Assembly: GCF_025567415.1 (NCBI RefSeq)
Contig: NZ_JAOQJV010000006.1
Coordinates: 1 to 64,000, forward strand
Direction: 5' to 3'
Length of the DNA stretch: 64,000 bases
Source of the DNA: Claveliimonas ammoniilytica
Lineage (GTDB): Bacteria > Bacillota > Clostridia > Lachnospirales > Lachnospiraceae
In this document: positions 1 to 8,746 of the stretch, piece after piece
Position numbering within the stretch: position 1 is the first letter of the stretch
Layout: each line of letters begins with the position of its first letter
Made by a program: the position numbers and the translations under genes
The notes under the pieces: model-generated
Seen by the model: the letters and a program-made list of their open reading frames with translations, nothing else
Told to the model about the DNA's origin: nothing
Databases searched by the model: none

Positions 1-80
1 GACATGATAATGGATCCTTTCTTTCATACTGGTTTAAGTATATCAGATTCATTAAAAACTGTCCGAAAAAGTGTCTTAAT

Positions 81-857
81 TTATGAGACCATTATATCCA
101 GCTTAAATGTCGGCATTAACTGCAGTTTATGCAGGTTAATCGCATGCATCCGGTCAATCTTCTTCTTTATCTCTTCGTCTTCGCACTCACCGGTCAGTAC
201 GTAATGATCCAGTGTAGCGTATGTGAATCCGATCTTGTCCTCATCGGTCATTCCGCTGAGTCCGTCAGACGGTGCTTTCTTGGTCAGTCTCTCTGGGATT
301 CCAAGTACTTCACCGATCTGGATAACTTCGTGTACGAGCAGATTAGCGAGTGGGCTGAAGTCCCCGGCAGCATCGCCGTATTTGGTAGAATATCCGATAT
401 AATCTTCGGAACGGTTACAGGTATTTACCACACGCCCACCATTTGGAAGTGCCTGAGCGATTGCGTAAAGTGTGCTCATTCTGAGACGTGGCGGCATATT
501 GATCATGGAATCCCGGGAAAGTTCATTCGTATGAACGGTGTCACTTTCTGCAAGTGCTCTGTTTACCGCACCTGATAATCCATCTGCGCCGTCCTTGATA
601 TTAACAGTTACATTTTTTATACCTAATAGAGATACAATCTCTTGTGAATCACTGATGTCACTCTGTACTCCATTTGGCATCATAACGCCGACTACACGGT
701 CTTTTCCAAGTGCCTCTGCCAGAAGCGCTGCAACCACGCTGGAGTCTTTTCCGCCGGACACACCAACAACGGCATCACAGTCTGGACCGTTTTTCTTGAA
801 ATAATCTCTTATCCATTCTACAATTTCATTTTTTGTCTGTTCAGGATTTTTAAGCAT
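81..857 (-). CDS. nadE: NH3-dependent NAD+ synthetase
   Basis: Catalyses the last step of NAD+ synthesis: ATP-dependent amidation of nicotinate adenine dinucleotide, using ammonia. The protein (258 aa) carries the N-type ATP pyrophosphatase loop SGGKDSS at about residues 34-40 and later the conserved RMSTLYAIAQ and STKYGDAAGDFSPLANL stretches typical of NadE. There is no nitrilase/glutaminase domain, so it should use free ammonia. The frame is open further upstream, to an ATG at 932, but the ATG at 857 has a GAAAGGA ribosome site and gives the usual family length. It is the last gene of a minus-strand block ending at the window edge. Family assignment is secure. Confidence 0.95.
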   Translation of the reverse strand: MLKNPEQTKNEIVEWIRDYFKKNGPDCDAVVGVSGGKDSSVVAALLAEALGKDRVVGVMMPNGVQSDISDSQEIVSLLGIKNVTVNIKDGADGLSGAVNRALAESDTVHTNELSRDSMINMPPRLRMSTLYAIAQALPNGGRVVNTCNRSEDYIGYSTKYGDAAGDFSPLANLLVHEVIQIGEVLGIPERLTKKAPSDGLSGMTDEDKIGFTYATLDHYVLTGECEDEEIKKKIDRMHAINLHKLQLMPTFKLDIMVS

Positions 858-972
858 TTTCGTAGTTCCTTTCTTAAACCTCTCATTGTCATCTGAATCA
901 ATTATACCAGAATTTCTAATATATTTCCGCATGCATTTCCTATTTTCTATCTGCAGGATACCGTCTGTATAT

Positions 973-1674
973 TTACGTATATTTCTTTCTCGACAGCCAT
1001 TTCTGGTCGATACATTTCACTTCGCCGTCAAAACGGATATGCAGATGTACACCGCCGGGTCTCTGGTTGATCTTTTCTACCACACCGTTACCGAATTTTG
1101 GATGTGTAACGGTATCCCCAAGCTTATACTGAACAACCTCATCCTTCTGCTTCTGTGCAGTCTGCAGACGCCGATACGTATCACGGATCGGCACGGATTT
1201 GTCGTGGATCCGGTTCTTCAATACTTTATCATAATCGTGGTTCATCAGTGCTTCCCCGGCTTTGTAATAAGGCGTCGGCGCAGCGCCTACAAGTGAGCAG
1301 CAATATTTCCATGCACTTCCGTGCGTTCCTGTCTGCCATTTATACTGTTCGGGTATCTGCATATTGTACTGCATATAGTGTGCATACTCGTGTTTGAACA
1401 GATCTATACGGTCTTCTTTGGACAGTGGATTCTTGACTCCATATGCAATAAAAAGAAGTGAAAAATGAAAATGTTCCTTTTCATGGGCGCTCCGTCTGGT
1501 ATAGGAGCCCAGACTGTCCGTATCAAATCCAAATGTCACCGGCACTTTTGCTCCGTTCAGATGGAACTTTTTATCCAATTCTCCATATAGATTCTTGATC
1601 AACGCGGTAAGGATTGGGATCTCTTTCTGCAGACGCTGGCGCAGAAACTGGTCTTCTCTGTCATAATATGTCAT
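973..1674 (-). CDS. SprT-like zinc metalloprotease with C-terminal tudor-like domain
   Basis: Protein of 233 aa. The first ~130 residues look like a SprT-family peptidase: HEYAH at residues 95-99 is the HExxH zinc motif, and the GTHGSAW segment (His118) is placed like the third ligand. The tail (about residues 180-233, starting YKLGDTVTHPKFGNG) resembles the small nucleic-acid-contacting tudor-like domain at the C-terminus of PcrA/UvrD helicases. SprT relatives cleave DNA-bound or crosslinked proteins; that role here is inferred from the domains. It lies 51 bases downstream of the C39-like peptidase gene in the same orientation, probably in one transcription unit. Confidence 0.75.
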   Translation of the reverse strand: MTYYDREDQFLRQRLQKEIPILTALIKNLYGELDKKFHLNGAKVPVTFGFDTDSLGSYTRRSAHEKEHFHFSLLFIAYGVKNPLSKEDRIDLFKHEYAHYMQYNMQIPEQYKWQTGTHGSAWKYCCSLVGAAPTPYYKAGEALMNHDYDKVLKNRIHDKSVPIRDTYRRLQTAQKQKDEVVQYKLGDTVTHPKFGNGVVEKINQRPGGVHLHIRFDGEVKCIDQKWLSRKKYT

Positions 1675-1725
1675 GTTCTATTTTCCTTCATGTTCGATTC
1701 TCTCTATTATTTTCCGGCACATGGA

Positions 1726-2559
1726 TCAGCCCACGCTATACGCCCACAATGCCTGTATCTGTGATGCCAGTTCTGCATAATCCCATTCTTTGTTACTATT
1801 TGCTTTGCTGTTAGGATCATGCAACAGTATCTTACCGTCCTGCGATACACCTGTCAGCACCATAAAATGTCCATTATCGGTAAATGTCCCAGGCCCGACG
1901 ACACAAATGATCGGCTTACCTGCAGCAAGTTCCGCTTTTATCGTATTTTCATCCAGCATGATGGATTCCGAGTGAAGTCCCAGTTCGCCGGCAAATGTCT
2001 CCATGATCGTCCACAACGAGCCTTCTCCATTCACATAATAACCTTCTGCATCCGCTCTTTTTGCGACCTCATAGGGATTCATATCTGTCTTTCCTGTCAG
2101 ACCACTGTAAACCATAGACAGGCAGGTAGGGCCACAGCCTGTGACCGCCATAAAATTATCGCCATACTGTTCGTATCCCCAGCGCTTATCCCATTGCAGG
2201 AACAGCGGAATCGTGCCCTGCTGAACCTCTGCGGAAATGTCTCTGTTAACAGAAGCGCTGTCATAATCAAGATAGCCTTTGACAAAATCGATGGTCTCCG
2301 GATTGCGCTCTGCAAGATCCAGCAAAGTCTCCGGACAGCCGGCTGCTGCCAGCTTCTCCCGGTCAAATGTATCTTTTTTATCAGACTTATCTTTCTTAGA
2401 CTTGTCCTTCGCTTCTTCCACTTTCTTTGCCGCTTCCTGTGCCTTATTCTGTTGATTTTGCCACAAAGCCAGACTGATAACGGAAGCCACAATCACCAGC
2501 ATCAGAATTGCGATTTTTCTTTTTCTCTCATTTCTTTTCTGGTGGTTTTTTATCTTCAT
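1726..2559 (-). CDS. Membrane-anchored C39-like cysteine peptidase
   Basis: Protein of 277 aa with a basic N-terminus, one membrane segment at about residues 16-33 and a charged linker, then a papain-fold C39_2-type domain outside the membrane. Candidate catalytic residues are Cys142 in TGCGPTC, His231 in NGHFMVL and Asp248/Asn250 in HDPNS. Bacteriocin-processing C39 domains are normally fused to ABC exporters; none is adjacent here, so a general surface peptidase or wall-associated role is more likely. The start has a GAGGTGAG ribosome site. The substrate cannot be predicted. Confidence 0.8.
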   Translation of the reverse strand: MKIKNHQKRNERKRKIAILMLVIVASVISLALWQNQQNKAQEAAKKVEEAKDKSKKDKSDKKDTFDREKLAAAGCPETLLDLAERNPETIDFVKGYLDYDSASVNRDISAEVQQGTIPLFLQWDKRWGYEQYGDNFMAVTGCGPTCLSMVYSGLTGKTDMNPYEVAKRADAEGYYVNGEGSLWTIMETFAGELGLHSESIMLDENTIKAELAAGKPIICVVGPGTFTDNGHFMVLTGVSQDGKILLHDPNSKANSNKEWDYAELASQIQALWAYSVG

Positions 2560-2593
2560 GAACTACTCACCTCTATCGTTTCTCCTGCATATG

Positions 2594-3454
2594 CTATCTC
2601 TTTCCCAGCTGCCAGAATGCTACCGCACTGGCTGCTGCCACATTCAAAGAATCCACTCCATGCGCCATCGGAATCTTAACCGTATAATCGCAGAGCTCCA
2701 TGGTCTCCTTCATCAAGCCATCCCCCTCTGTGCCCAGGATCACCGCAAGCTTCTCTTCCTGCATCAGGTTCGGATCATCGATGCTGACCGAATCATCTGT
2801 CAGCGCAAGTGCCGCTGTCTTATAGCCCATCTGTTTTAATTCAGTAATTGCCTGCTTAGGCCAGAGTATTTCCCGCTGACACCTAATCTCATTATCATCC
2901 TGAATGGATGTCCACGGAACCTGAAATACCGTTCCCATGCTGACTCTGGACGCTCTCCGATAAAGTGGATCACTGCACCCTGGTGTCAACAAAACTGCTT
3001 CCATATGGAGGGCTGCCGCTGACCGGAAAATGGCTCCCACATTGGTCGGATTCATGACATTTTCCAGAATGGCGATCCGGCTCTTACCCGCACACAGTTC
3101 CAGATAATTCTGAAGTGGTCTGCGGTACATTGCGCAAAGCATTCCGCGGGTCAGTTTGAATCCCGTGAGCTTCGCAAGCACATCAAAATCTGCTGTATAG
3201 ATTGGAATATCTGTGTTCTCATATCTTCTAAGAACCTGTCTGGTTTCGTCATTTTCTTCCAATTGTCTTCGCTCCACCAGCACTGACACAGGTGTATAGC
3301 CTGCATCCAGTGCCCTGCCGATTACCTTCGGGCTTTCTGCAATGAACATCCCATCTTCCGGGTGATCTTTATTCAGGAGCTGCGCTTCCGTGAGTCTTGC
3401 ATACACATCAAGCTCCGGCGCGTTAAAATCTTTGATTTCTATTATATTTAGCAT
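2594..3454 (-). CDS. TrmH/SpoU-family RNA 2'-O-methyltransferase
   Basis: A SPOUT-class SAM-dependent methyltransferase (286 aa) expected to methylate a ribose 2'-OH in rRNA or tRNA. All three SpoU motifs are visible: motif 1 NPTNVGAIFRSA, motif 2 LAVILGTEGDGL, and motif 3 IPMAHGVDSLNVAAASAV. The N-terminal ~100 residues form the substrate-binding extension seen in 23S rRNA methyltransferases of this family. The exact target nucleotide cannot be read from sequence. It sits 16 bases downstream of the dehydratase-activase gene and 34 bases upstream of the C39-like peptidase gene, apparently co-transcribed. Confidence 0.9.
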   Translation of the reverse strand: MLNIIEIKDFNAPELDVYARLTEAQLLNKDHPEDGMFIAESPKVIGRALDAGYTPVSVLVERRQLEENDETRQVLRRYENTDIPIYTADFDVLAKLTGFKLTRGMLCAMYRRPLQNYLELCAGKSRIAILENVMNPTNVGAIFRSAAALHMEAVLLTPGCSDPLYRRASRVSMGTVFQVPWTSIQDDNEIRCQREILWPKQAITELKQMGYKTAALALTDDSVSIDDPNLMQEEKLAVILGTEGDGLMKETMELCDYTVKIPMAHGVDSLNVAAASAVAFWQLGKR

Positions 3455-3470
3455 AATTTACTCCAAAAGT

Positions 3471-5168
3471 CTATTCTCCGGCGGTACATTTCTCATAGGC
3501 AAATAATGCTGCTCCCAGTGCACCGCAGAGCTGTGCCTCATCGCAGATATAGAGTTTTGCACCAAGTTTTTCCTCTAAAGCGTTGATGATGCCCTGATTC
3601 TTTGCCACACCGCCGGTCATCATATATTCTCCCGGATTCTTCTTTCCAAGACGGGCTGCGAGTGCACCTACCTTGGACGCAACGGATACATTTAACCCAT
3701 GGATAATATCTGCCACATTTTTATTCTGTGCTACTAATGATACCACTTCTGACTCTGCAAATACAGTACACATGCTGGAAATTACGATATTTTCTTTCCA
3801 TTCCAGACCTTTGGTGCTCATTTCTTCTAATGAAAGTCCCAGCGTTCTTGCCATCATTTCCAGAAAGCGCCCTGTTCCTGCCGCACATTTGTCATTCATC
3901 AGGAAATTCGTTACCGCACCATGCTCGTCAATACTGATTGCTTTGATGTCCTGACCGCCGATGTCAATGATCGTCCGCACATTCGGATTTAGATAATGTG
4001 CCCCCTTTGCGTGGCAGGTGATCTCCGTAATGCTGTCATCTCCACTGTCGATATAAGCGCGTCCGTATCCGGTCGTTACGATCCGCACGATATCTTCTTC
4101 CTGTATTCCGACTTTTTCTACTGCTGCCGCGAGACTCTTTTCTGCACTCATCATTGCTCCGCCACCGGTTGGAATGATCATCGTTGATTTAATCTTACCA
4201 TTCTGATCAAGAATCACCACATCGGTGCTGGTGGAACCGCTGTCGATTCCTGCTACATAATAAACTCCTGATTCCATCTTCTTTCTTGCCTCCTCGCTGA
4301 TTCCTTTTTCCGGATCCATATCTTCCGATCCTTCGATTGTTTCTGAAAATGCCTGAATTCTGGTCAGCAGCTGTCCTGCGCTCTGACTCGTGAAATCGGT
4401 TTCTATCTTAAGAAGCGGAACCTTGATATTTTTCTTAATGCTCGCATATTCGAATCCATAATAATCACAGAATTTAATCGTGTGGTAAATGATTCCTTTC
4501 AGATCCGGATCCAGATACAGCTGGTTTCTTCTGGTGCTGTTATTCATTCGGAAACATGGCATCTGTGCCAGAAGTGCATCCGCATATGCAAGAAACATGG
4601 CATCTTCATCCATAATCTCCATCTCTTCCGGCAGCACGGCCAGTCTACGACCTCCTGTACAGGTCAGGTTGTCAACCTTCATCTGGATGTTGTCCTGTAT
4701 CATGTCTTCCAGCACACCACTGACACGCACACCCAATACGCCGATATAGGGTTTTCTCTCTTTCTCTGATTCGGTAAATGATCTAATGAAACGCTCTTTA
4801 TCAAACTGCTGTCTGGAATATGCTTCATATGCTTCCTTCAAACGGCGGATTGCTCCGGCAAATTTGACCTTTTCGCATTCGTTATCTTCATGTGGAAGAT
4901 CCAGCATGTATAAGAATTTGCATTTACCGGTACTTGCCACAATGTCGTACACACGGCGCATGGAATCGCAGCAATTGACCAGCACTAACTGATCTGCTTT
5001 TCCTTCCAATACCGCCTGTATCACAGATTTACCAAATCCACACAGATTCGCATGTGCGATCTGGTCCGACATTTCAAAATTCTCCGGCATTTCTTCCAGG
5101 ACTGCACATTCTTCTCCAAATCCCTTAAAAAGTTCGATCGGAGTATATTTACAGACGTAATGTATCAT
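3471..5168 (-). CDS. BadF/HgdC-type ATPase fused to an HgdB-like N-terminal domain
   Basis: Protein of 565 aa in two parts. Residues ~1-280 resemble part of a 2-hydroxyacyl-CoA dehydratase subunit. Residues ~302-565 are an ASKHA-fold activase: phosphate loop GIDSGSTSTDVV, second loop IDIGGQDIKA, and the two cysteines that bind the bridging [4Fe-4S] cluster in HgdC-type activators, Cys428 (DKCAAGTG) and Cys467 (SSMCTVFAESE). Such activators use ATP hydrolysis to inject one low-potential electron into a partner iron-sulfur protein. The start overlaps the end of the upstream gene by 20 bases with GGAGG just before it, so translation is coupled to the probable partner. Redox role is well supported; the substrate is unknown. 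Confidence 0.85.
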   Translation of the reverse strand: MIHYVCKYTPIELFKGFGEECAVLEEMPENFEMSDQIAHANLCGFGKSVIQAVLEGKADQLVLVNCCDSMRRVYDIVASTGKCKFLYMLDLPHEDNECEKVKFAGAIRRLKEAYEAYSRQQFDKERFIRSFTESEKERKPYIGVLGVRVSGVLEDMIQDNIQMKVDNLTCTGGRRLAVLPEEMEIMDEDAMFLAYADALLAQMPCFRMNNSTRRNQLYLDPDLKGIIYHTIKFCDYYGFEYASIKKNIKVPLLKIETDFTSQSAGQLLTRIQAFSETIEGSEDMDPEKGISEEARKKMESGVYYVAGIDSGSTSTDVVILDQNGKIKSTMIIPTGGGAMMSAEKSLAAAVEKVGIQEEDIVRIVTTGYGRAYIDSGDDSITEITCHAKGAHYLNPNVRTIIDIGGQDIKAISIDEHGAVTNFLMNDKCAAGTGRFLEMMARTLGLSLEEMSTKGLEWKENIVISSMCTVFAESEVVSLVAQNKNVADIIHGLNVSVASKVGALAARLGKKNPGEYMMTGGVAKNQGIINALEEKLGAKLYICDEAQLCGALGAALFAYEKCTAGE

Positions 5169-6444
5169 GCTTTTTCTCCTCCTTACCTTCTTCTAACATT
5201 TCCACAAAGGCCTGAAGTCTCGTAGATACCTGCCCGTCACTGGTATTAGCAGGGTTACATCCATCTCCGTCCAGGATCATAGTCGGAAGTCCAACTGACT
5301 CCAGAGATGTTTTGATCAGACTGGATGCGCCGATGGTTCCTTTACATCCCCAATGTGCAAACAGGATTCCGCCGTCAGCTTCTGTCTCTTTGGCAAGTCG
5401 TTCCGCCATCTGGATTCTCTGACTCACATCACCATTGTAAATGCAATAAACCATTTTTTCTGCCATGGCTTCATAAGGATCCTCCGCATGCATCTCCCGA
5501 AATCCGTCTGCCACAAAATCACAGGCGCTGATATGCATCTTCTTACTATAGTTAAATACTTCCTTTACAGGCTCCTGAAGGAATGGCATGATATGCATCC
5601 AGAGCACATGAAGTCCTTCTCCTTTTGGGGCTTTTCTTACATCTTCCAATAACATTTCCGTGTATTTCACAGAGGCCTCTGAGCCAGATAATAAATGGCA
5701 CATAAAGATAGCATACAATTCATTTGTCAGAGAGGTCACCGGATCATGATCTTTACGCAATGCCAGCTGTCTCTGATAATTTGCAGCTGCCTTTTTACTG
5801 TTAGCAACTGCCTGCTGCACCGCCTCCTCGGAGATCTTCCTTCCGCTCACGTCTTCCAGAAATTTCTTCATATCCCGCAGCTGATCCGCTACGTATTTCA
5901 CAGAAGCCTGATTTTTTTCATATGGTACATCTATATAGAATCCAGGTAATTCGTTCTTCTGTTTCAGATAAGGAAATGTCATCATATTGCCATCGCAGGC
6001 AAGGTTGGTATAAATAGTGCACTTTGGTGTCGGCACAAGACCGGTCAGGGCAGCTCCCAGAAAAACTCTGTGATAAGAGCACATGGTCTCTGGGAAGCCT
6101 TCTTCCTCTGTTCTTCGCAAGAATGCCTGCTCACATCTGGTTCCTGCTATGAAGCATGACAACGCCTCTACCGAATACGGCGTCAGTCCTGCTGCCGTCA
6201 GCAATTCTCCCGGCACAAAGATACTTACCATTGCTGCATTTTCAGGCTTTGCAAGCGCCTGGATAATATTACGCATGACAACTCTTGCTACGTACTGACC
6301 AGACGATGGTAACTCTTTATCCGGAAAGAAGCGTAATCTTTTTTCCTGCAGGCGATATCCTGTCAGAAGAAGTCTGCGTGCCTTCTCCGGATCTGTCAGG
6401 GCTTCGCTCCCTACTTTATCTCCAAAGTTCTTTATAATATCCAT
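5149..6444 (-). CDS. 2-hydroxyacyl-CoA dehydratase / double-cubane-cluster-like protein
   Basis: Protein of 431 aa of the HgdB/FldC/YjiM superfamily. Many cysteines occur in family-typical contexts (TMCSYHR, TPKCTIYTNLACDG, AHWGCKG, GDGCNP), consistent with Fe-S ligation. It is a single subunit with an adjacent activator, not the two-subunit HgdAB arrangement, and no CoA-transferase or acyl-CoA dehydrogenase is nearby. That fits the YjiM/DCCP branch, known to reduce small molecules such as acetylene at a double-cubane cluster, better than an amino-acid-fermenting dehydratase. This choice is inference; the superfamily is firm. Confidence 0.8.
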   Translation of the reverse strand: MDIIKNFGDKVGSEALTDPEKARRLLLTGYRLQEKRLRFFPDKELPSSGQYVARVVMRNIIQALAKPENAAMVSIFVPGELLTAAGLTPYSVEALSCFIAGTRCEQAFLRRTEEEGFPETMCSYHRVFLGAALTGLVPTPKCTIYTNLACDGNMMTFPYLKQKNELPGFYIDVPYEKNQASVKYVADQLRDMKKFLEDVSGRKISEEAVQQAVANSKKAAANYQRQLALRKDHDPVTSLTNELYAIFMCHLLSGSEASVKYTEMLLEDVRKAPKGEGLHVLWMHIMPFLQEPVKEVFNYSKKMHISACDFVADGFREMHAEDPYEAMAEKMVYCIYNGDVSQRIQMAERLAKETEADGGILFAHWGCKGTIGASSLIKTSLESVGLPTMILDGDGCNPANTSDGQVSTRLQAFVEMLEEGKEEKKHDTLRL

Positions 6445-6530
6445 TCTTATTCCTTCTTTTCTGTCTTATATTTCAAGCAAACATAGCTTATTATAGCAAT
6501 TTCGAGAAAAATGTAAACATCTACTTATAC

Positions 6531-6555
6531 AGAAAAAGCCGCGGCTTTCGCCACG
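6531..6555 (-). terminator. Intrinsic terminator after the YeiH-family gene
   Basis: Read on the minus strand, CGTGGC-GAAA-GCCGCG forms a 6-bp stem (one G-U) closed by a GNRA-type GAAA tetraloop, followed by GCTTTTTC. It lies just past the stop of the transporter gene at 6574. Confidence 0.75.
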
Positions 6556-6573
6556 ACTCTCTCTTAATTTTAT

Positions 6574-7614
6574 CTACCAGATTCCCATTACATGCTGCAT
6601 GATCAGACTTACAACGGTAATGCCTGCCCAGCAGGATGCTCCAAGAATGATCGGCTTACCACCGGTCTTAATCAGCTCAACCACATTACTGTTAAGCCCA
6701 ATTGCTGCCATTGCCATAATGATCAGGAACTTGGACAGCTCTTTCAGTGGTGCAAATACATCCGCACTCACACCCATATGGATACATATAGTTGTGATGA
6801 TTGCTGCAATCACAAAGTATAAGATAAACATTGGAAATGCTCTTTTTAAGCTGAATCCATTTGTCTTCTGATTATCTTTTGCTGCCTGCTTTGCCCTGAT
6901 TGCAGATAATCCCAGAGTAATCGGAATAATCGCAAGAGTACGGGTAAGCTTTACGGTTACTGCTTTATTCAGTGTCTCACTTCCAAGATTCCACATACTG
7001 TCCCAGGTAGATGCAGCTGCTGTTACGGAAGATGTATCGTTGATCGCGGTTCCGGCAAAGATTCCAAATGCTCCTCCCGATGTAGTATCGAAACCGATGA
7101 CTTTTCCTAATATTGGGAAAAATATCGCTGCGAGCACATTAAAGAAGAAGATAACAGATATCGCCTGTGCCACTTCATTATCATCCGCATCAATGACCGG
7201 TGCCGTTGCCGCAATTGCAGATCCGCCACAAATAGACGATCCCACGCCTACCAGAATCGATGTATTGGACGGCACATGGATAACCTTGCGAAGAATCCAC
7301 GCAATGATCAGGGATGTACTGATCGTACACACAATAATCGGCAGTGACTGTTTACCGGTCTGGAGAATGACTCCCAGATTCATTCCAAATCCAAGCAGTA
7401 CAACCGCTGTCTGGAGAATAATCTTAGACGTCCATTTAATACCAGTCTCTGCATTTCCCTTATTTTTCCATACCATCGTAATCAGCATGCCAGCGAGAAT
7501 CGCAATCACAGGACCGCCAATGATCGGAAATGTCTTACCGAGAAGCCAGGACGGTACTGCTATGATAAAGCAGATTAATATGCCCGGCAGTTTTTTCTTT
7601 ATTGATTCCATCAT
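6574..7614 (-). CDS. YeiH-family (UPF0324) putative sulfate exporter
   Basis: Polytopic membrane protein (346 aa) of the Cons_hypoth698/YeiH family, with about ten hydrophobic segments. Family landmarks are the glycine-rich GVGSSICGGSAIAA segment, the GTAINDTSSV segment and the C-terminal IGLNSNV. Members are annotated as putative sulfate exporters from limited evidence; true substrate is uncertain. It is transcribed divergently from a LysR-type regulator, the same pairing as yeiH/yeiE in E. coli, so that regulator probably controls it. Confidence 0.85.
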   Translation of the reverse strand: MMESIKKKLPGILICFIIAVPSWLLGKTFPIIGGPVIAILAGMLITMVWKNKGNAETGIKWTSKIILQTAVVLLGFGMNLGVILQTGKQSLPIIVCTISTSLIIAWILRKVIHVPSNTSILVGVGSSICGGSAIAATAPVIDADDNEVAQAISVIFFFNVLAAIFFPILGKVIGFDTTSGGAFGIFAGTAINDTSSVTAAASTWDSMWNLGSETLNKAVTVKLTRTLAIIPITLGLSAIRAKQAAKDNQKTNGFSLKRAFPMFILYFVIAAIITTICIHMGVSADVFAPLKELSKFLIIMAMAAIGLNSNVVELIKTGGKPIILGASCWAGITVVSLIMQHVMGIW

Positions 7615-7675
7615 AAATACCTCATTTCATTTTTGACTTCATTTTTCAACACTAGGATTATATCACTGGACATTG

Positions 7676-7690
7676 ATAATTTAAAATTAT
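7676..7690. promoter_or_regulatory. Palindrome in the yeiH/lysR divergent spacer
   Basis: ATAATTT-A-AAATTAT is a perfect 7+7 inverted repeat centred in the 130-base spacer between the two divergent genes. It contains T-N11-A spacing, the classic LysR-type regulator binding pattern, so it is a candidate autoregulatory and activation site. The spacer is A+T-rich, so chance is possible. Confidence 0.45.
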
Positions 7691-7744
7691 ATAATTCTAT
7701 CGATGCATAAAATATTTTTATTGTTAGAATATATGAGGTTTCTT

Positions 7745-8629
7745 ATGTTAGATTACCGAACAGATACATTTCTTACCGTATGTAAGACCATGAACTTCAC
7801 TCTTGCAGCAAAAGAACTGCACATTACACAACCAGCCGTCTCCCAGCACATCCATTATCTGGAAAAACAGTATGACACCACGTTGTTCGAATATCGTAAT
7901 AAACAGCTCTTTCTCACCAGATCCGGTGAGATTCTCAGAAAACATCTTATGACTATGAAGAATGATGAAAAAGCAGTCATAAAAGAACTGAAAGATCATA
8001 TTGTGGGCATTGAATCGCTTTCTATCGGCGCTACCATGACCATTGGAGAATATGCAATTGTAGATAAACTGGCTGCTTTTCTCAACCGACATCCGGATGT
8101 TAATATCCACCTTCACTATGGTAATACTGCCCAACTGTTAAAGCTTCTGGATGAAGGACAAATCAGTCTGGCCATTGTAGAAGGCAACTATCCCAAAGAA
8201 CACTACGGTCACATGAATTACAGCACAGAGGACTACATTGCTGTCTGCTCAGCCGACCATCATTTTATCCAGGACACTCCTTCTTCCGTCCGTAATCTTC
8301 TGCCAGAGCGTCTGCTGGTTCGGGAAAATGGCTCCGGTACCAGAAATATCCTGGAAGAGAATCTGCTGGCACGCGGTCTGAAAATCTCTGACTTTATTCA
8401 TTTTACCGAAGTCGAAAACATGCACACCATTATCGGTCTCCTGAAAAAAGACTGTGGTATTTCCTTTATGTATAAAATAGCGGTCATCGATGAACTGCAG
8501 AATCATGTTTTAAAGGAAATACAGTTATCCGATTTTAAAATGCAGCATGATTTTGATTTTATCTGGGAAAAAGGAAGCATTTACACAGATCGGTACATAA
8601 GCATCTGCAAAGAATTACTGGAAAGCTGA
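7745..8629 (+). CDS. LysR-family transcriptional regulator
   Basis: Protein of 294 aa with an N-terminal winged helix-turn-helix (about residues 3-60, containing FTLAAKELHITQPAVSQHI) and a periplasmic-binding-protein-like effector domain from about residue 85. The start at 7745 is chosen because GAGG lies six bases upstream and the HTH then begins at the normal distance; an open frame extends upstream without a better site. Divergent orientation from the YeiH-family transporter suggests it regulates that gene. The co-effector is unknown. Confidence 0.9.
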   Translation: MLDYRTDTFLTVCKTMNFTLAAKELHITQPAVSQHIHYLEKQYDTTLFEYRNKQLFLTRSGEILRKHLMTMKNDEKAVIKELKDHIVGIESLSIGATMTIGEYAIVDKLAAFLNRHPDVNIHLHYGNTAQLLKLLDEGQISLAIVEGNYPKEHYGHMNYSTEDYIAVCSADHHFIQDTPSSVRNLLPERLLVRENGSGTRNILEENLLARGLKISDFIHFTEVENMHTIIGLLKKDCGISFMYKIAVIDELQNHVLKEIQLSDFKMQHDFDFIWEKGSIYTDRYISICKELLES

Positions 8630-8655
8630 TAGAAAAGTATATAAGGAAAATATAT

Positions 8656-8708
8656 AGTCACTCATTTTTTCATAGTGACTTGTATTTCTATCCTATATAA
8701 GTTATACT
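8656..8708 (+). promoter_or_regulatory. Inverted repeat and promoter upstream of the DUF134-NifX gene
   Basis: AGTCACT (8656-8662) and AGTGACT (8674-8680) form a perfect 7-bp inverted repeat around an 11-base T-rich loop, followed by a T-rich stretch. It may end the lysR transcript. It directly abuts a promoter-like pair, TTGTAT (8680-8685) and TATACT (8703-8708) with a 17-base spacer, so it could instead be an operator for the downstream gene. Confidence 0.5.
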
Positions 8709-8746
8709 ATTTTCGACATATGACGGAAATATTTTGGAGGACTGAT

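Noticed and set aside
1..80. Terminator of nadE
   Set aside because: Only a 4-bp GTCT/AGAC stem is found next to the stop codon; too weak to call.
1819..2679. 286-codon plus-strand open frame
   Set aside because: It lies antisense to the C39-like peptidase gene, whose frame has clear catalytic motifs; the plus-strand translation is Cys/His/Arg-rich without a recognisable domain or ribosome site.
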